Of a stretch of 64,000 bases of DNA, positions 47,296-58,612 are shown piece by piece. The notes beneath the pieces were generated by a model. The model did not search any database and was not told the origin of the DNA. It was given only the letters and a program-made list of their open reading frames with translations. Within the stretch, counting starts at the first letter, position 1. The number at the start of each line of letters is the position of its first letter. Source of the DNA: Oegoconia quadripuncta (taxonomy: Eukaryota; Arthropoda; Insecta; Lepidoptera; Autostichidae); the NCBI GenBank assembly GCA_949316235.1, contig OX438754.1, positions 6,619,501 to 6,683,500 on the forward strand. The letters are read 5' to 3'. Position numbers and translations under genes: made by a program.

Positions 47296-48988
47296 TTTGG
47301 AATCACTGCAGATTGTTGCAACGGCACCATTGGGATTCTTGTCTTATTTTAATGTCTTTATGTTAAATATTTAGTCGATTTAGATTATTATGAATATTAA
47401 TTGTATTATTTATCTTTACACTCAAAATTGTTAATTAATCAAAAGTGTTGCGATATGCGCGCAATATTCACTTTAATTTGCAAGTATGCATTACTATCGT
47501 GTGCCTATCGTATCGTAATGAAATCTTAGTTCTTATGGAAATTAATGGTACCTTAATGCTACAGGTTAGGGCCTGGTCACAAGGATATTTTCAATGATGA
47601 AACACGTCTAAAATGACGTAATAAACAAGTTTTATTTGTAATAAATACTATCTCAAGATTTTTGTTTGGTACATTTTTGTTCTAATTGTGAATTATAAAT
47701 AAATTACTCTTTTTACAGCCACCACATTTTTTTTGTCTTCGGTAAATATATTAATGATAGTGTAATGCTGTGGCTACACCGACGTATTTTTTAAGGTCAT
47801 GTTTGAGACTTGCTACTTTTCCTTTAAAAGAGTAAATATAATTATTTTGGTGTTGCCTCAGCATTCTTTGTAGCCTGCACCACTCTATTTTTCGGATTTA
47901 AGACAATGTATGTACGAACGTCATATAATATTGATATTCTTTATTGCACAAGAAATACAGTTTACAGTCAGAAAATATGTACAATGGTGAGCTTATCTTT
48001 AAAGAGATCTATGCGAGGCTATAAATCTTACATGGGAGGGATGTAAATGTACATATCGAGAAAGGTAAGAGTTGTAAATGAATTTTGTTATATTTCAGTT
48101 GACAAATTTTATTTGTACTACACCTACACCTTTATTTACAGTTGTTAAATTTTGCTACTGTAATTTAAATTAGTCTTACCAGCCATGTTCCAGCCAGTTC
48201 ATGAATGAAAAATAGAGGTACCTATTATTATAACGCAAAGAAATGTTCGTTTAAAAATTGCATTTAAAAAATGCAATCATATGAATTAAAAGGGCTCCAA
48301 GTATCAATAATGTCAATTCATACGTGTTTCAATAATATCGTAGCAAAACTTGACAAGCGTAAATATAAGGTGTGGTATTAATATGGAAGTCCAACAATTT
48401 TCGGCTGAATTCGGCTATGGTTCCTAGTAAAGTTTAAGACAACTGAAACATAACAGTGCAGAACTGCTTGGTCCATCAAAAACAATGATATACGCCAGCA
48501 ATTAGAAATGTCTAACATACTTCAGGAGATCCCCAGGAGCTACATATGCTTACATTCAGTAAGAAGGGACAACACGCTCAAAATTACAAACAACATTAGC
48601 ATCACTGATTACACAGAAAATCGTTACGCGTCTGATACAGCACTTCCAAAAGATTTTAGTTATATTCACTTAAGTTAAATAAAGAAAGAAATATTTATTC
48701 GCCACTTCGACACTTATACAATTACTCAGATAAGTGTCGCAGCAGCGAAAGGGAAACGACTCGGCTATATGCCGAGTTTATAAGAGCACTGGGTTGGTTT
48801 ACTGTCGCTTAAATGAGTGATCATCATACAAGCTACAGAATGTCCACTGCTGAACATAGGCCTCCCCATAGAACCCTAGATTGGGTTATTCGCTCATAGT
48901 GCATTGATCAGAATGTAGTAAATCCCTTGTATGAATTTCTTATAAAAATAAATTTTTTATTCATACATGAATTTGAATTCCGACCATT
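47296..48988. other. Intergenic DNA with repeat fragments
   Basis: About 47,935-48,020 is LINE-tail-like (CTTTATTGCACAAGAAATAC; compare 19,310). About 48,680-48,790 is a further repeat-like segment and 48,813-48,875 matches the 4,846 repeat. No gene found. Confidence 0.4.
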
Positions 48989-49117
48989 AGGCCGTTCTTA
49001 ACATTGAGATGACCGTTAATGATTGAGAATTTGTGGCATATTAAAACAGTATTTTAAAAAAAATAGTATTGAGACCGACGCGATCTCAATCTCAAAAACG
49101 ATTTATTAATACGGCCT
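48989..49117. mobile_element. MITE (copy 3 of the 7,992 family)
   Basis: It starts AGGCCGTTCTTAACATTGAG and ends ACGATTTATTAATACGGCCT, the clearest terminal inverted repeats of the three copies. Interior AAACAGTAT and AATAGTATTGAGACCG. Confidence 0.7.
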
Positions 49118-49322
49118 TCAACTACTGCTTGATTACAGTTAAGTAGTTTAAAACCTTGCTTGCATGACACAGTCTCTTTACAATGGGCTTTATGTCTCTC
49201 TTACTTAACAAAGAATCTCTCTAAATCTGTCTAATAATAAATAAAGTCGCCTTTATTCAACAGACGCTTTAAATTAAATCTTATTTATTTACATAGAATC
49301 AACAGCATTAATATAATATACT

Positions 49323-49660
49323 CTATGTTTTATTATCATGTTGTCTTTTGACATAGTCCTCCTCCATAATGTGCCATTGGCAGCAATCCAGAGACATTCT
49401 TCTCCATCCCTTGGGCAAATGATCCTCCCATCTCTTCACTGGTCTCCATTGGTGCCTTTTTTCATCCCAAGTATACCAGATTGTGATGAATATTGGTTTA
49501 ATTTTGTAATTCTCACATATAATTAACAAAATTTTAGCTTGTTGATCCATTGTTCTTGCGGTCACGTATTCTATCCATATTTTATTTCTGCTGCTTGCAA
49601 CACTGTCTCAGCTGGTATCCCATAATAAGTTTTGTTTAAGTTGACCAGAGAGTATCTTTT
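49323..49660 (-). pseudogene. LINE (RTE-type) C-terminal fragment
   Basis: A minus-strand frame gives RRPVKRWEDHLPKGWRRMSL-like sequence (HQWRPVKRWEDHLPKGWRRM) followed by CCQWHIMEEDYVKR, the W-E-D-x-L...W and E-x-Y-V pattern at the C-terminus of RTE-class proteins. Upstream sequence is frame-broken. It lies 3' of the minus-strand gene that ends at 50,024. Confidence 0.65.
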
Positions 49661-50023
49661 CATAATGGGAGACAATTGGCCAACCTGCTCAATGCAGCCA
49701 ATCATATTTGTAATTATTGTATATGCTTTTCTTTTCATTACTGTTTTATGCTTTTCTTGTATTGTATTCGATATTTTACCACTTGTGAAATGGTATTATT
49801 GACTGTATTTAGCACTGTTTGCTTAGTTTTTCACCAGAATAATTTCAATATTAACAATTTCTGTTGTTCACTGACAATAGCAAGTTCTATTGCTGTCTAA
49901 TTAAATATCAACAATCGCTGATTAAATAATTCATTGTTGGACGACACACATAGGACATCACAGTAACTACCCTCTGTCAAGCTGTCAGTGTGGCTTCAAG
50001 ATGCGGTTTCTACTAAAACTCTC

Positions 50024-51921
50024 TCACTGATCAAAATCCAAATATTCGGCCTGTATCCTTTCATGTGTTTTATTACCATTTTCTTCAAAAAAATCATTAT
50101 TATACATAGTTTCAAATTTTTCTCGAGCATTCAAACAGGCGCCTTGTATTGCAGCATCAATACTCCTCTTTTCTAGGCATTCTTCAGTGTTGTAAATGCT
50201 ACTGACAGTCTTGGTCTCAGGTGTATAGACGCATATCATCTCCTCTGACCTATCTTCCTCTGGTAAAACTAAAAAAAGGAAAAAAATGTGATTTCACCGT
50301 GTATCAGATACAAAAAAATATTAAAATGTAGATGTACTCAGTAGGTAACCAAACCTAGTTACAATTAAACAGATGGATGAAAGGGGGAAAAGGGGGCCAC
50401 CCTCTATCTGCAACATATGCATGTAGAAGAGGTCATTTAATTTTTAAAGACAAAATTAAAGGAGACGTTTGGCATTTTACTGTTTTATGGTAAAAAAATA
50501 ATTGATTAATTAATACTTCAGTGTTCACAATGGAAGACCAACCAAAACAAAGTTTGTAACAAATAAAAAGCAAATACCTATATGTGGAATTTCCACACAA
50601 ACAAAAGTTAGCAATGTTCAAAATGCCCAGTTTGTAAGAACAGCAATTTCGTAGGTTAATACATAATAGTTTAGATTTTTGTATATAAAACGGAAATATT
50701 ACAAGTACACACCTTATATAACAATGGAGTAATTTAAGTGAAATGTTATTTTTTATGTTTACAATGGCAAAATTAATTAAAGCAAACAAGTCTCAGTCAG
50801 TACATGTCATATATTCCCTTTTACCTAAAAATTGTCCTGAAATATCACAGTCAGACAATGCCAAGTATCTCAGAATTCATCTAGACAGACAACTGACCTG
50901 GTGGAAATATTAAGGAACAACTTGACTTAAAATTGATATTAGCTCTTCAAAAAGAAGTCTCAACTTTCCTTACAAACGCAACTAAAAACCAGTATTGTTG
51001 TATTGGATCCAGTTATGGGGAAGGGCTGCTAACTCCCACCTGAAAATATTTCTGTCCAAAAAAAATCCTAAGATTAGTAACTAAGAGTAACTTAGTAAAT
51101 ATCTGTAATTAGGATCTACCTATTGATTGTGTTCAAACAGAGGAAGCCACTGAACAGCAAAAGGACAAAAAGTTTTTCAAATACAGACAGAAAATGCTTA
51201 CAGCTTTAATAAAAACAATTTTAATTTGCTGTCAGTCAACATGATTTCAAAATGCCATGTTAATTTGATATTGAAATGGTGTGATGTAGGACTGTATTTA
51301 AATCATTACAATTTAGCGTAATTTTATTTACTTACCTTGGCTTTGCATAGTATGAATGTTTCCAGTAAATATCAATGTTACACTACCAGGACTTTTTTGC
51401 AACTTAAAACCTAAATCACACATTGTTCTTCGTAATGTAGAAATACTGCCTTTATAATTGAAATCTTGTCTGACTAGTCCCAGTAAATTACGAAACTTAA
51501 ACTTTTCTTTTCTACTTATAAAATTTTTAAAGATAAAGTTTTTTAACGTGTCAAGGTCAGTTTCACCAAAAAAGTCCTTTTTCCCTCTGGGTCGCCTCAC
51601 AGGAGTTTCTAGTTTGGTGTTGTTTATCTTGGCTATATTTCCTTCGCGTTTCAGTTTAGTCAGTGTATTCTTGTTAATACATGTAGCAGCTACCACTCTG
51701 TCGTGTACACGTGTCGTTCTTTTTAAATGTGCAACAATATCTTCCAGTAATTCTTTTTGCACTAACACCTCATTGCATTTATCTTTTTCTGCCTCTAACA
51801 ACAGATCCGCTAGCGTGAACAACAACATCTTACAATTGGTTTTTTCGTCTTCGAAATATTCATTAACATTTAGAATTACTTCACGCGCGCGTCCTTCGAT
51901 TATACCACGTTGTTTGCTCAT
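50024..51921 (-). CDS. Two-exon gene, transposase-derived helix-turn-helix protein of unknown function (276 aa)
   Basis: Exon 1 is 51,921-51,336 and exon 2 is 50,268-50,024. The donor CCAAG|GTAAGT and acceptor TTTTTTTAG|T join in frame (phase 1). Residues 1 to about 180 (MSKQRGIIEGRAREVILNVN..., with a basic RRPRGKKDFF linker and TLRRTMCDLGFKLQKS) resemble the DNA-binding N-terminal half of IS630/Tc1-type transposase-like proteins that are repeated in insect genomes. The catalytic DDE part is absent. Instead exon 2 adds about 81 acidic residues (LPEEDRSEEMICVYTPETK...EYLDFDQ) that I do not recognise. The 1.07-kb intron carries an opposite-strand Jockey fragment. It may be a domesticated gene or a spliced transposon relic; function unknown. 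Confidence 0.6.
50800..51240 (+). pseudogene. Jockey-type reverse transcriptase fragment inside the intron
   Basis: Broken plus-strand frames give AKYLRIHLDRQLTWWKYIKE and then LDLKLILALQKE and QYCCIGSSYGEG, matching the thumb region of Jockey LINEs (KYLGVHLDRRLTW.., then an LYGIQLWG-type motif). Stops and frameshifts throughout. Sense is opposite to the host gene. Confidence 0.7.
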
Positions 51922-52110
51922 TTTGCTTTAGTGTGTCCACTTTGTCTCTTCAACAGTGATTACTTGCTCAGTCCTCAGTTTGCCTGAATTCGTCGCCAAC
52001 ACACAACTTCCTAAATGTAGTGCTCAACTGTCTTCCATCTTTTTATTTTGATCGACAAAAGTCTAGTCGATCCATTGATCTTAGTCCACCCCGGCGACGT
52101 AGACAGACTG

Positions 52111-52800
52111 TCTACACCAAAGAGTATAGTAACTATTTACTGAGAAAGAGTGGCAACTCCGTGGTTAAATTTGCATGTATAGACAGTGCTGCTGCCAGCG
52201 ATTGGTTGAGGAATTAAATCTATCTATACATACCTACCTACACTGATTATATAGGTTGTTGCGGAGTTTCTTGTCGCTTCTTCTCCCTAACCATAACACC
52301 TTGTGAAGCGATGTAGTTAAAAAAAGAAAAATAGCATGTTGACTTTCAATAAGTGATATTTTTGTATCCTACATTGAATAAAATATTTTTGATTTTTTTT
52401 TTTTTTTTTGATTTAGAAACTGGGTTTAGAAATAGGTATTGTTGTTTATGAGGAAATTTTTATTTCTCATAACTAATTTCTTTAAATTAGCTATGAAAAA
52501 CAAGTATAACAAAAACAAACAACAAACTAACAAAAATCTGAAATTCCACAAAAACTTTCAAAAGGAAATCGACGTTGACTGAGAGCTCGACATGACATCA
52601 CCCACCGGTAAGATGGCGACTGCTAACTGCTGATGGCGACAGAACACTAATAACGGTTAGTTCGTCAACCGCAGTTCAGAGGTCGCAGTCTGCTATGAAA
52701 ATTGATGACATTTGAAGTGTGCCCCCCCTGGTCTACACCCGACGTAGACTATTCTCTGTCTACGATCTCGGTAAATAGTTACTATACTCTTTGGTGTAGA
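52111..52800. mobile_element. Inverted-repeat element, ~690 bp
   Basis: 52,111-52,143 (TCTACACCAAAGAGTATAGT then AACTATTTACTGA) is repeated as its complement at 52,768-52,800. Outside each arm GTAGAC/GTCTAC motifs add more pairing. The interior is AT-rich with a long T run near 52,392. Probably a DNA transposon or two MITE copies in opposite orientation. Confidence 0.55.
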
Positions 52801-53470
52801 GCGGGCTATACAGTTTGAAGTGTGGAGAATGTTGGGAGAATGTCTATCGATAGACAAATGTCGAGTGTGCGAGAATAGGGGTCCGGGGGGCGATTCTCGC
52901 GCAATAGACATTATGTCGTATTCGACATTTATCTCGAAATAAAATGGCGAATGTCGAATGAAACAGAATTTTCGTATTCTCAAAATGTCACGTTAGAGAA
53001 TTGTCTATTCCCAGCGCTCGACTTACAACGAGTGGTAAATATCAGTCGACATTGGATCTCTAATCGTCAAATCGTAGGTATCGTAGTGACATTTCTTTCT
53101 GCCAGTTTGGTATTGGAAAGTGTTTGTGTTTTTGTGTGATTTATCGTCTAAGTGCCATTTATTTAGCTCTTAAATCGACAAATTCGACAATGTTAGGTGA
53201 CGAAGTAATAGGAGTTGACAATTTTATATCTTCATTTATTGGTGATGTCGTAGAAGAAGCTCGAATCTTGGCAGAGTTTCCTCGTAGACAACGCCTATGG
53301 CGCCAAGACCCATATGAAATGCGGGATGCTTTTAAAAAAAATTTCCGATTGTCGAAGGACATGCGAAGGACTTGGTTATGTCAGATTGACACTTGCTTGA
53401 GTTACGTTTTACCATGGATTTGTTTAACAAACCAGTCATTCTGTGGAATCTTTTTCGTTAGATTTGAATA
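52801..53470 (+). pseudogene. Harbinger-like transposase N-terminal relic
   Basis: From ATG 53,190 the frame reads GDEVIGVDNFISSFIGDVVE ... DPYEMRDAFKKNFRLSKDM. The D/E-x-F-x-x-x-F-R-L-S-K pattern is what precedes the catalytic core in Harbinger/HARBI1-type proteins. The frame then leaves recognisable sequence and stops at 53,471; no DDE core. Upstream, 52,841-52,856 is a 16-bp perfect palindrome TGTCTATCGATAGACA, perhaps part of the element end. Assignment is tentative. Confidence 0.35.
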
Positions 53471-53564
53471 ATAAAGCAATACCTTGTAGTTTATTTATAC
53501 TCTGAAATGAAGTCGGTTAAGTCTATAATAGGTTCTGAAATATAAGACAGGGTCTTTGCTTTGA

Positions 53565-54345
53565 TCCCCGTTTTATTCACTCCTCTGGGAGAAGGCAAAG
53601 GGATCTAAGCCCATACAGCTATGTCTTATTTCTCTCATTTCTTCAGTTTATAAGTCAGTCTCAGTCAAAACAAGTAATTCGTCGTATACAGAGTCTGGTC
53701 AAGGTCAAGTCATTCTTCCGTAAAGTGGCAGAATGTTCACAAAAGATTTTGGCGGCTTCTTGTGGGAACCTGAACGCTTCGTTACGCACTTTAATTTACA
53801 CTTCCCTTCACTTGTACATCATCACTAACGTTTGCTGCACAATATTCTGCCATTATTAAATTTCGTCTGCGTCTGAGTGGCCGAGGAGTTCAAGCTTGGA
53901 ACAATTTATACTTCCCTTCACTTATATACAATCACTAACTTTTGCCAAACAATATTCTGCCGTTATTAAACTTCAAAAATCAGAATGCACAATTTTCTAG
54001 AAATAAAAACAAAAATGCAACATGCCTAGTTGCCGCCGAAACGAGTTTTTTGTTTGTTTGTTTGCAAACGCTTTACTGTACTTTATAAAATTTACAAAGT
54101 AATTCTACCTAAATTAAAATGAAGTTTTGTTTATTTTTGTTTTATTCATTCCTCTCGGAGAGGGCAAAGGTTAGCCATTAATCTCAGCCAAAACAAATTA
54201 TTCGTCTTGTACTTGGCATACAGAGTCTAGTCACAGTCAAGTCATTCTTAGTCACTCTAAGTAAAGCGGCAGAATGCTTTACAAACGCTTTTGGCGGATT
54301 TTTGTGAGAACCCGAAAGCATCGTTACGCACTTCCTATTTCGTGC
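53565..54345. repeat. Second cluster of the 30,595-type repeat
   Basis: Copies at about 53,565-53,862, 53,905-54,010 (partial) and 54,130-54,345 share the blocks listed for 30,595-31,600, including GGCAGAATG and CTTTAATTTACACTTCCCTT. Both clusters have adjacent copies, which suggests tandem or nested insertion preference. Confidence 0.7.
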
Positions 54346-54787
54346 AGCCTTGTATAAATTGGTGCTAAACTATCTAAATAATATAATATATATATATATT
54401 AATTATTATTAAAACATATAAATTTTTATTTGCCTAGTTTAATTATTATAAATAAAATGTATTACTATTATATGATTTGTCTGTTTTCCAAAATATAGTG
54501 AAAGAAAAAATTACGTAATAAGTATAGGTACCTACTTGAACAAGATAGTTATCTTTTACTTGAGTGAGTTCGTAATTTAACAAAACACCACGTAACGGAT
54601 GCAATGACCAAAATTGGTCTGAACTGCTACGTCAGGGTTTTTTTATATAGAAAGAGTTCTATTATTTTTGGCAGACACAGATGTTACATCTATAGACGTG
54701 GCAAATGAGGATATTATAAAAATATTTACAACATGGGTCCTCATACTTTGATTATTTAAAGTCTTCATACAGAATAATATTTTTTTA

Positions 54788-54868
54788 AATTTAAATCTCA
54801 AATCAATTTATTTCTGTATTGAGTTCTTCAATACAGAAATCGATTGATTTGAGATTTGAATTTAAATT
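54788..54868. repeat. Hairpin inverted repeat
   Basis: 54,788-54,822 and 54,828-54,868 are reverse complements (AATTTAAATCTCAAATCAAT / ATTGATTTGAGATTTGAATT) with a loop of about 5 bases. Probably a collapsed MITE. Confidence 0.6.
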
Positions 54869-54975
54869 CGAACTCACAAACGTCAAATCATATCGACATA
54901 AAAGCCATAGTCGAAACCAAAGAAAATGCAAGTTTTCACTAAGTCGAACTAAGGCCCGTATTACAGAATGTTACT

Positions 54976-55075
54976 CAAGCAGAGATCTCCGTTTGAGGAT
55001 AGTTAAAAAGGAATAACTTTATGTAACTTGTATAGCATCTCTTTTTAACTATGCTCAAGCGCAGATCTACGCTTG
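54976..55075. mobile_element. MITE with 35-bp subterminal inverted repeats
   Basis: 54,976-55,010 (CAAGCAGAGATCTCCGTTTG..AGTTAAAAAG) pairs with 55,041-55,075 (CTTTTTAACTATGCTCAAGC..). The preceding GGCCCGTATTACAGAATG is a common MITE-type start, so the element may begin near 54,951. Confidence 0.6.
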
Positions 55076-56189
55076 AACATAAGAGTGAATCGCAAGTCTA
55101 GATCACAATTATAACCTAAAACTGCACATTTGCATGCGTTGTTGCCGAACACAGGGTCCAATTATATAATTTTGGTCGATATCATCAGCGATTACGTTGA
55201 TGTGTAATTGGTTGGCTTATCGGTTTCTCATTGGTGAAAGTTAGAATATACCGATTAAGTTACTTAATTTTTTTAAGGGCAGATCATCAGCCAAAATGAC
55301 CGGGATGAGCCGTATGTGTTCCCTCACTCACAGGTGTTAGTGCGAGCGGACCTACATTAATTTTCCCTTTAAATGTAGAATGACCACACGAAAAACCCAA
55401 TTAAGTTATTAGGGATATTTGTATAAAATATTTTTGGACTCGCCCTACTAAAGCATATAAAATCAAACCCAACTTGCGAAGGATATTGTGTGATCGATCA
55501 ATCTATATAATTAACATTTTCTTCTTCACATATTTTTGTTTTGTCTTCATATATAATGAAGAAAATGAAATAAACTGTTAGGATCTTGAATATTATCATT
55601 TAATTACACCAAAGAAATTATCAATAAGTACAATCTATCTCATTACCATGCATTACTTTTAAAAAACAAATTGTCAATCCAATATTAGATTAAAAATATA
55701 GGTACGTACATTTTATTTTTATAAGTAGGTAAATTATATAATTAATTTCGACGTCTCCAACAGGTAACGCCAATATTCTAAGTCAAGATTGAAACTAACA
55801 TAAAAAACGAAAACTATTTTAAAACTTTTTCAAGGTAAACATTTCAAGTTTGACACGTTTGTACTGTGTCGATGATGTTATAATTAAATATTTAAGCTTA
55901 AATTCTAAACAAATTATGTCAGAATACCTATATAAACTTTTCTTTTGTTTTTTCAATAAATTCAAGAACTTTAGCATCTATTATGCATGGTCATCCATCC
56001 AAACTTTCATCGAACACACTACTGTGACAGCTTCACAACTATATAATATTCTGCAATATTCTGATTCAACCAAGAAGAGGCGTCATCAGCGAATATAAAA
56101 AAAATATATAGCTTTACAATATCCATAGCGATATATACTGTCATCCTATGCAGTTAAACAAGAAACCCAAGGGTTACAGCAGGAACACT
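55076..56189 (-). other. 3' flank / 3' UTR of the bZIP gene
   Basis: No gene. A minus-strand AATAAA at 55,717-55,712 about 475 bases after the stop codon is a candidate poly(A) signal for the AT-hook bZIP gene. The plus-strand frame at 55,850-56,098 is AT-rich and featureless. Confidence 0.4.
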
Positions 56190-58522
56190 TCATTTATGTA
56201 ATATTGCTGTCATCAAGGCCTCTTTTAATCTTTTAGTCATATCTTCAAGAATATCTGCTTTAACTTTCAATTTTTTATTTCGTTCCTCTAATTCATCGAC
56301 TTGATGTTCCATCTGTAGTTCCTTGAGTTTCCTATTCATTCGGGATCTCTTGGATGCTTCATTATTCTTATCTCTTAACTCTCTATATTTTATTTCTTGT
56401 GTAGATATAGACGACCCATGATCTTCTATACTACACACAGAAGAGACTGTGCTTTCTCTTCTCTTAGGTGGACGTCCTCTACGTGCTTTCGTCTTCTGTT
56501 GTGACTCTTCTAATGCAAGAATCTTCTCTTTAATTGAGACACTGGACTTTCTTCGCTTGTACTTGCGAGGTGTGTACTCGACGTCAGGTGTGTAAGTTTC
56601 ATCTGAATCTTCACTGTCGTGACGTCTTCGCCTACTGGAGCGAGATTTTGAGTCGTCGATATCCGATTCAAAGTGAGATTCGCTCTTCGGTGTTATAGGC
56701 TCGTAATCTACTGGTGTTGTATTCATGGTCATCGCTGCGTCGATGTCGAGCGAGGTGAACGTGGTATCTTGTAAAGACCACGGTTCCGGGGAAATCTAGA
56801 GCAATAGAAAATAAATTTGAAAATTGTATATAAAACTTTTCTGATTTCTTATTATAAACGGACATCATTTCGTAAGGCCACTAAAATTTAATTAATTTTA
56901 TAATATAGTTACCAATTAAAGTAAAGGTTTCTGGGGCCATAATTTCTTTAGTTTTATATTATGTGTATTAAATAAAAAATAATAATTAATACAGACTATG
57001 TAATTATTATAAAACCAATTTTTTTGTAGCAAAAAGTAATTGTATATAATTTAAAACATAATATTGTTTATGCAATAACATATCGGCGGCAATTTAAAAG
57101 ATATAGATTTAAATAAGGTTCCACTAATATAATAAACTAATCGTCATTAAAACAATAAACCAAGGGATGAATTTATTTTTGGCCGGAGTAACTTTGTTAT
57201 TTGTTAATGTAAATTCAAACTTGTTATCCCCTATTTTCAACCTATGTCCGTCCACTACTGGACATAGGTATTGCAATACAACAGGGTCTCTACCACACAA
57301 TTTAAAAAATAAATGAAAAAAAATACCATGTTTTACAATGGTTTCTGACTTACTGTGTTTGGGAGTACGCAGTCTCCTTTCTCCAATTGGTCGACGTAGT
57401 TGACAACATCAGGTGTGCTAATGATGTCTGTAGCCCATGGATCTGGCGCTGTGACGTTCAACGACAGACCTGCACCACGTCGCTCCACCCGAGTTTTTTC
57501 TAGAATCCCCCCTTTACCACGATCGTCATTGATAATATATTCTGATATCACCACATCATTATTTTCTACTTCTCGTGGTATGACTGAGTCTAGGGATTCT
57601 GGGTAATCTTCTTGATCGAAGAATAGCATCTTGTTTTCTGTATTTATAGGTTTAGTATATGTGTCTGTATCGTGCGTATTTTGAAGAACGGCCGGTTCTG
57701 TGGCGTAATACGACAGGTCGACAGTTTTCTCAGACGCTAAATCCCCTAAAACCACCGGCAGGCTTGTGATATCCCAGGTTAATTGTTGAGGTTGAATTTT
57801 TTGATCGGTTTCTATGTCAGTTGAATACAGGAACTTGTTTTCCGACTGCAACCCATCCACGCTTGGTGACATCGGGTCATTTGGCGTGGTGATATATAAT
57901 CGTGCTGCGGCAGGAGAATTAGCGTCGAACATATCCAAACCTTGCGGTGAGAATGTTGTGTGTAATGTGTCAGTGTTGTGTGCGCTATCTTCAATTTTCT
58001 GTAGCGAGTCTGTGAAAAGGAAAGAAATATGTTAATTTATTATAAAATTTTATAAATAAAGCGAATTTAAGTTATGGGTTTTAAAAAATGTTAACTTACC
58101 AGTGGTCTGTACTGGTTCTTCCTTTGCGGGATCTGAGCACCACTGAACCAGATCTTGGAAGAACTCGCAGTCCGAATCGTGGAACATTGTGCTCTCGAAT
58201 ACAGGCTCCGGTTTCAAATATACCTGAAAATTTTAAAATTAAATATTAACTTGTGCTCCAAAATGTGATTAGCTTCTAATAATAAACTTAATATTAAATT
58301 AGCATAACGATTATACTTAGGGTACTCACGGATGTTGGCACTGGTCCTTACCTCGGATAAGCTGGTGGTGGCCACTGGCGATGGTGGCGCGGTGTCCATA
58401 TTTCCGCAGATATTCACTCCAGTAGAAACGTTCACCTGCTGATTCTTTTCTGGCTTTAAACGATCTATTTCTACCACTTTCAAAATATTTTGAGTCTTGT
58501 GACTCGTTTGCGAAAAAACCAT
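56190..58522 (-). CDS. Xrp1: AT-hook and C/EBP-like bZIP transcription factor, Xrp1-like (518 aa)
   Basis: Coding exons: 58,522(ATG)-58,352, 58,223-58,100, 58,009-57,354, 56,795-56,190. The GT-AG junctions are strong and phases fit exactly. The first three exons encode an acidic, proline- and serine-bearing region (PEPVFESTMFHDSDCEFFQD, DLVQWCSDP) that looks like a transactivation domain. The last exon has acidic/arginine-serine tracts, an AT-hook RRGRPPKRR (residues ~422-430), a basic region with NNEASKRSR (~461-469), and a leucine zipper with heptads at M479-L486-L493-L500-L507. An AT-hook plus C/EBP-like bZIP in one protein is the defining layout of Drosophila Xrp1, a nuclear stress and cell-competition factor. 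C/EBP-gamma-like or other bZIP families remain possible. The start is chosen as the first in-frame ATG; it is preceded by an overlapping uORF. Confidence 0.72.
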
Positions 58523-58601
58523 ATCTTTTGGTGTTTGCGTAGACGCACTGATTTCCGATATCGTCGCTCCGACTCGGACAGGTGATCTTTTGAGCAACCA
58601 T
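58009..58601 (-). promoter_or_regulatory. Overlapping out-of-frame uORF of the bZIP gene
   Basis: In the exon that begins at 58,612 the first ATG (58,601, context ACAAAATGG, strong) is not in the bZIP frame. Its frame stays open through 58,352, across the splice to 58,223-58,100, and stops at a TGA formed exactly at the next junction (TG from 58,101-58,100 plus A at 58,009): 124 codons. It overlaps the main start (58,522) by about 98 codons. This mirrors the inhibitory uORF2 of ATF4. Layout seen; function inferred. Confidence 0.5.
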
Positions 58602-58612
58602 TTTGTATAGAA
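58352..58612 (-). other. First coding-containing exon of the bZIP gene
   Basis: Acceptor TTTCTGTTTGTAG|TTC before 58,612; donor CCGAG|GTAAGG after 58,352. A second in-phase-breaking donor ATCC|GTGAGTAC lies 22 bases further on (58,330); its use would bring an early stop in the bZIP frame. No in-frame ATG precedes 58,522. Confidence 0.6.

Noticed and set aside
53863..53900. tRNA-Leu-like string GTCTGAGTGGCCGAGG
   Set aside because: Only the A-box region resembles a tRNA; no B box or acceptor stem follows.
58326..58601. The 91-aa frame from ATG 58,601 as the main protein start of the bZIP gene
   Set aside because: With either donor this frame meets a stop soon after splicing and never joins the bZIP frame; treated as a uORF.
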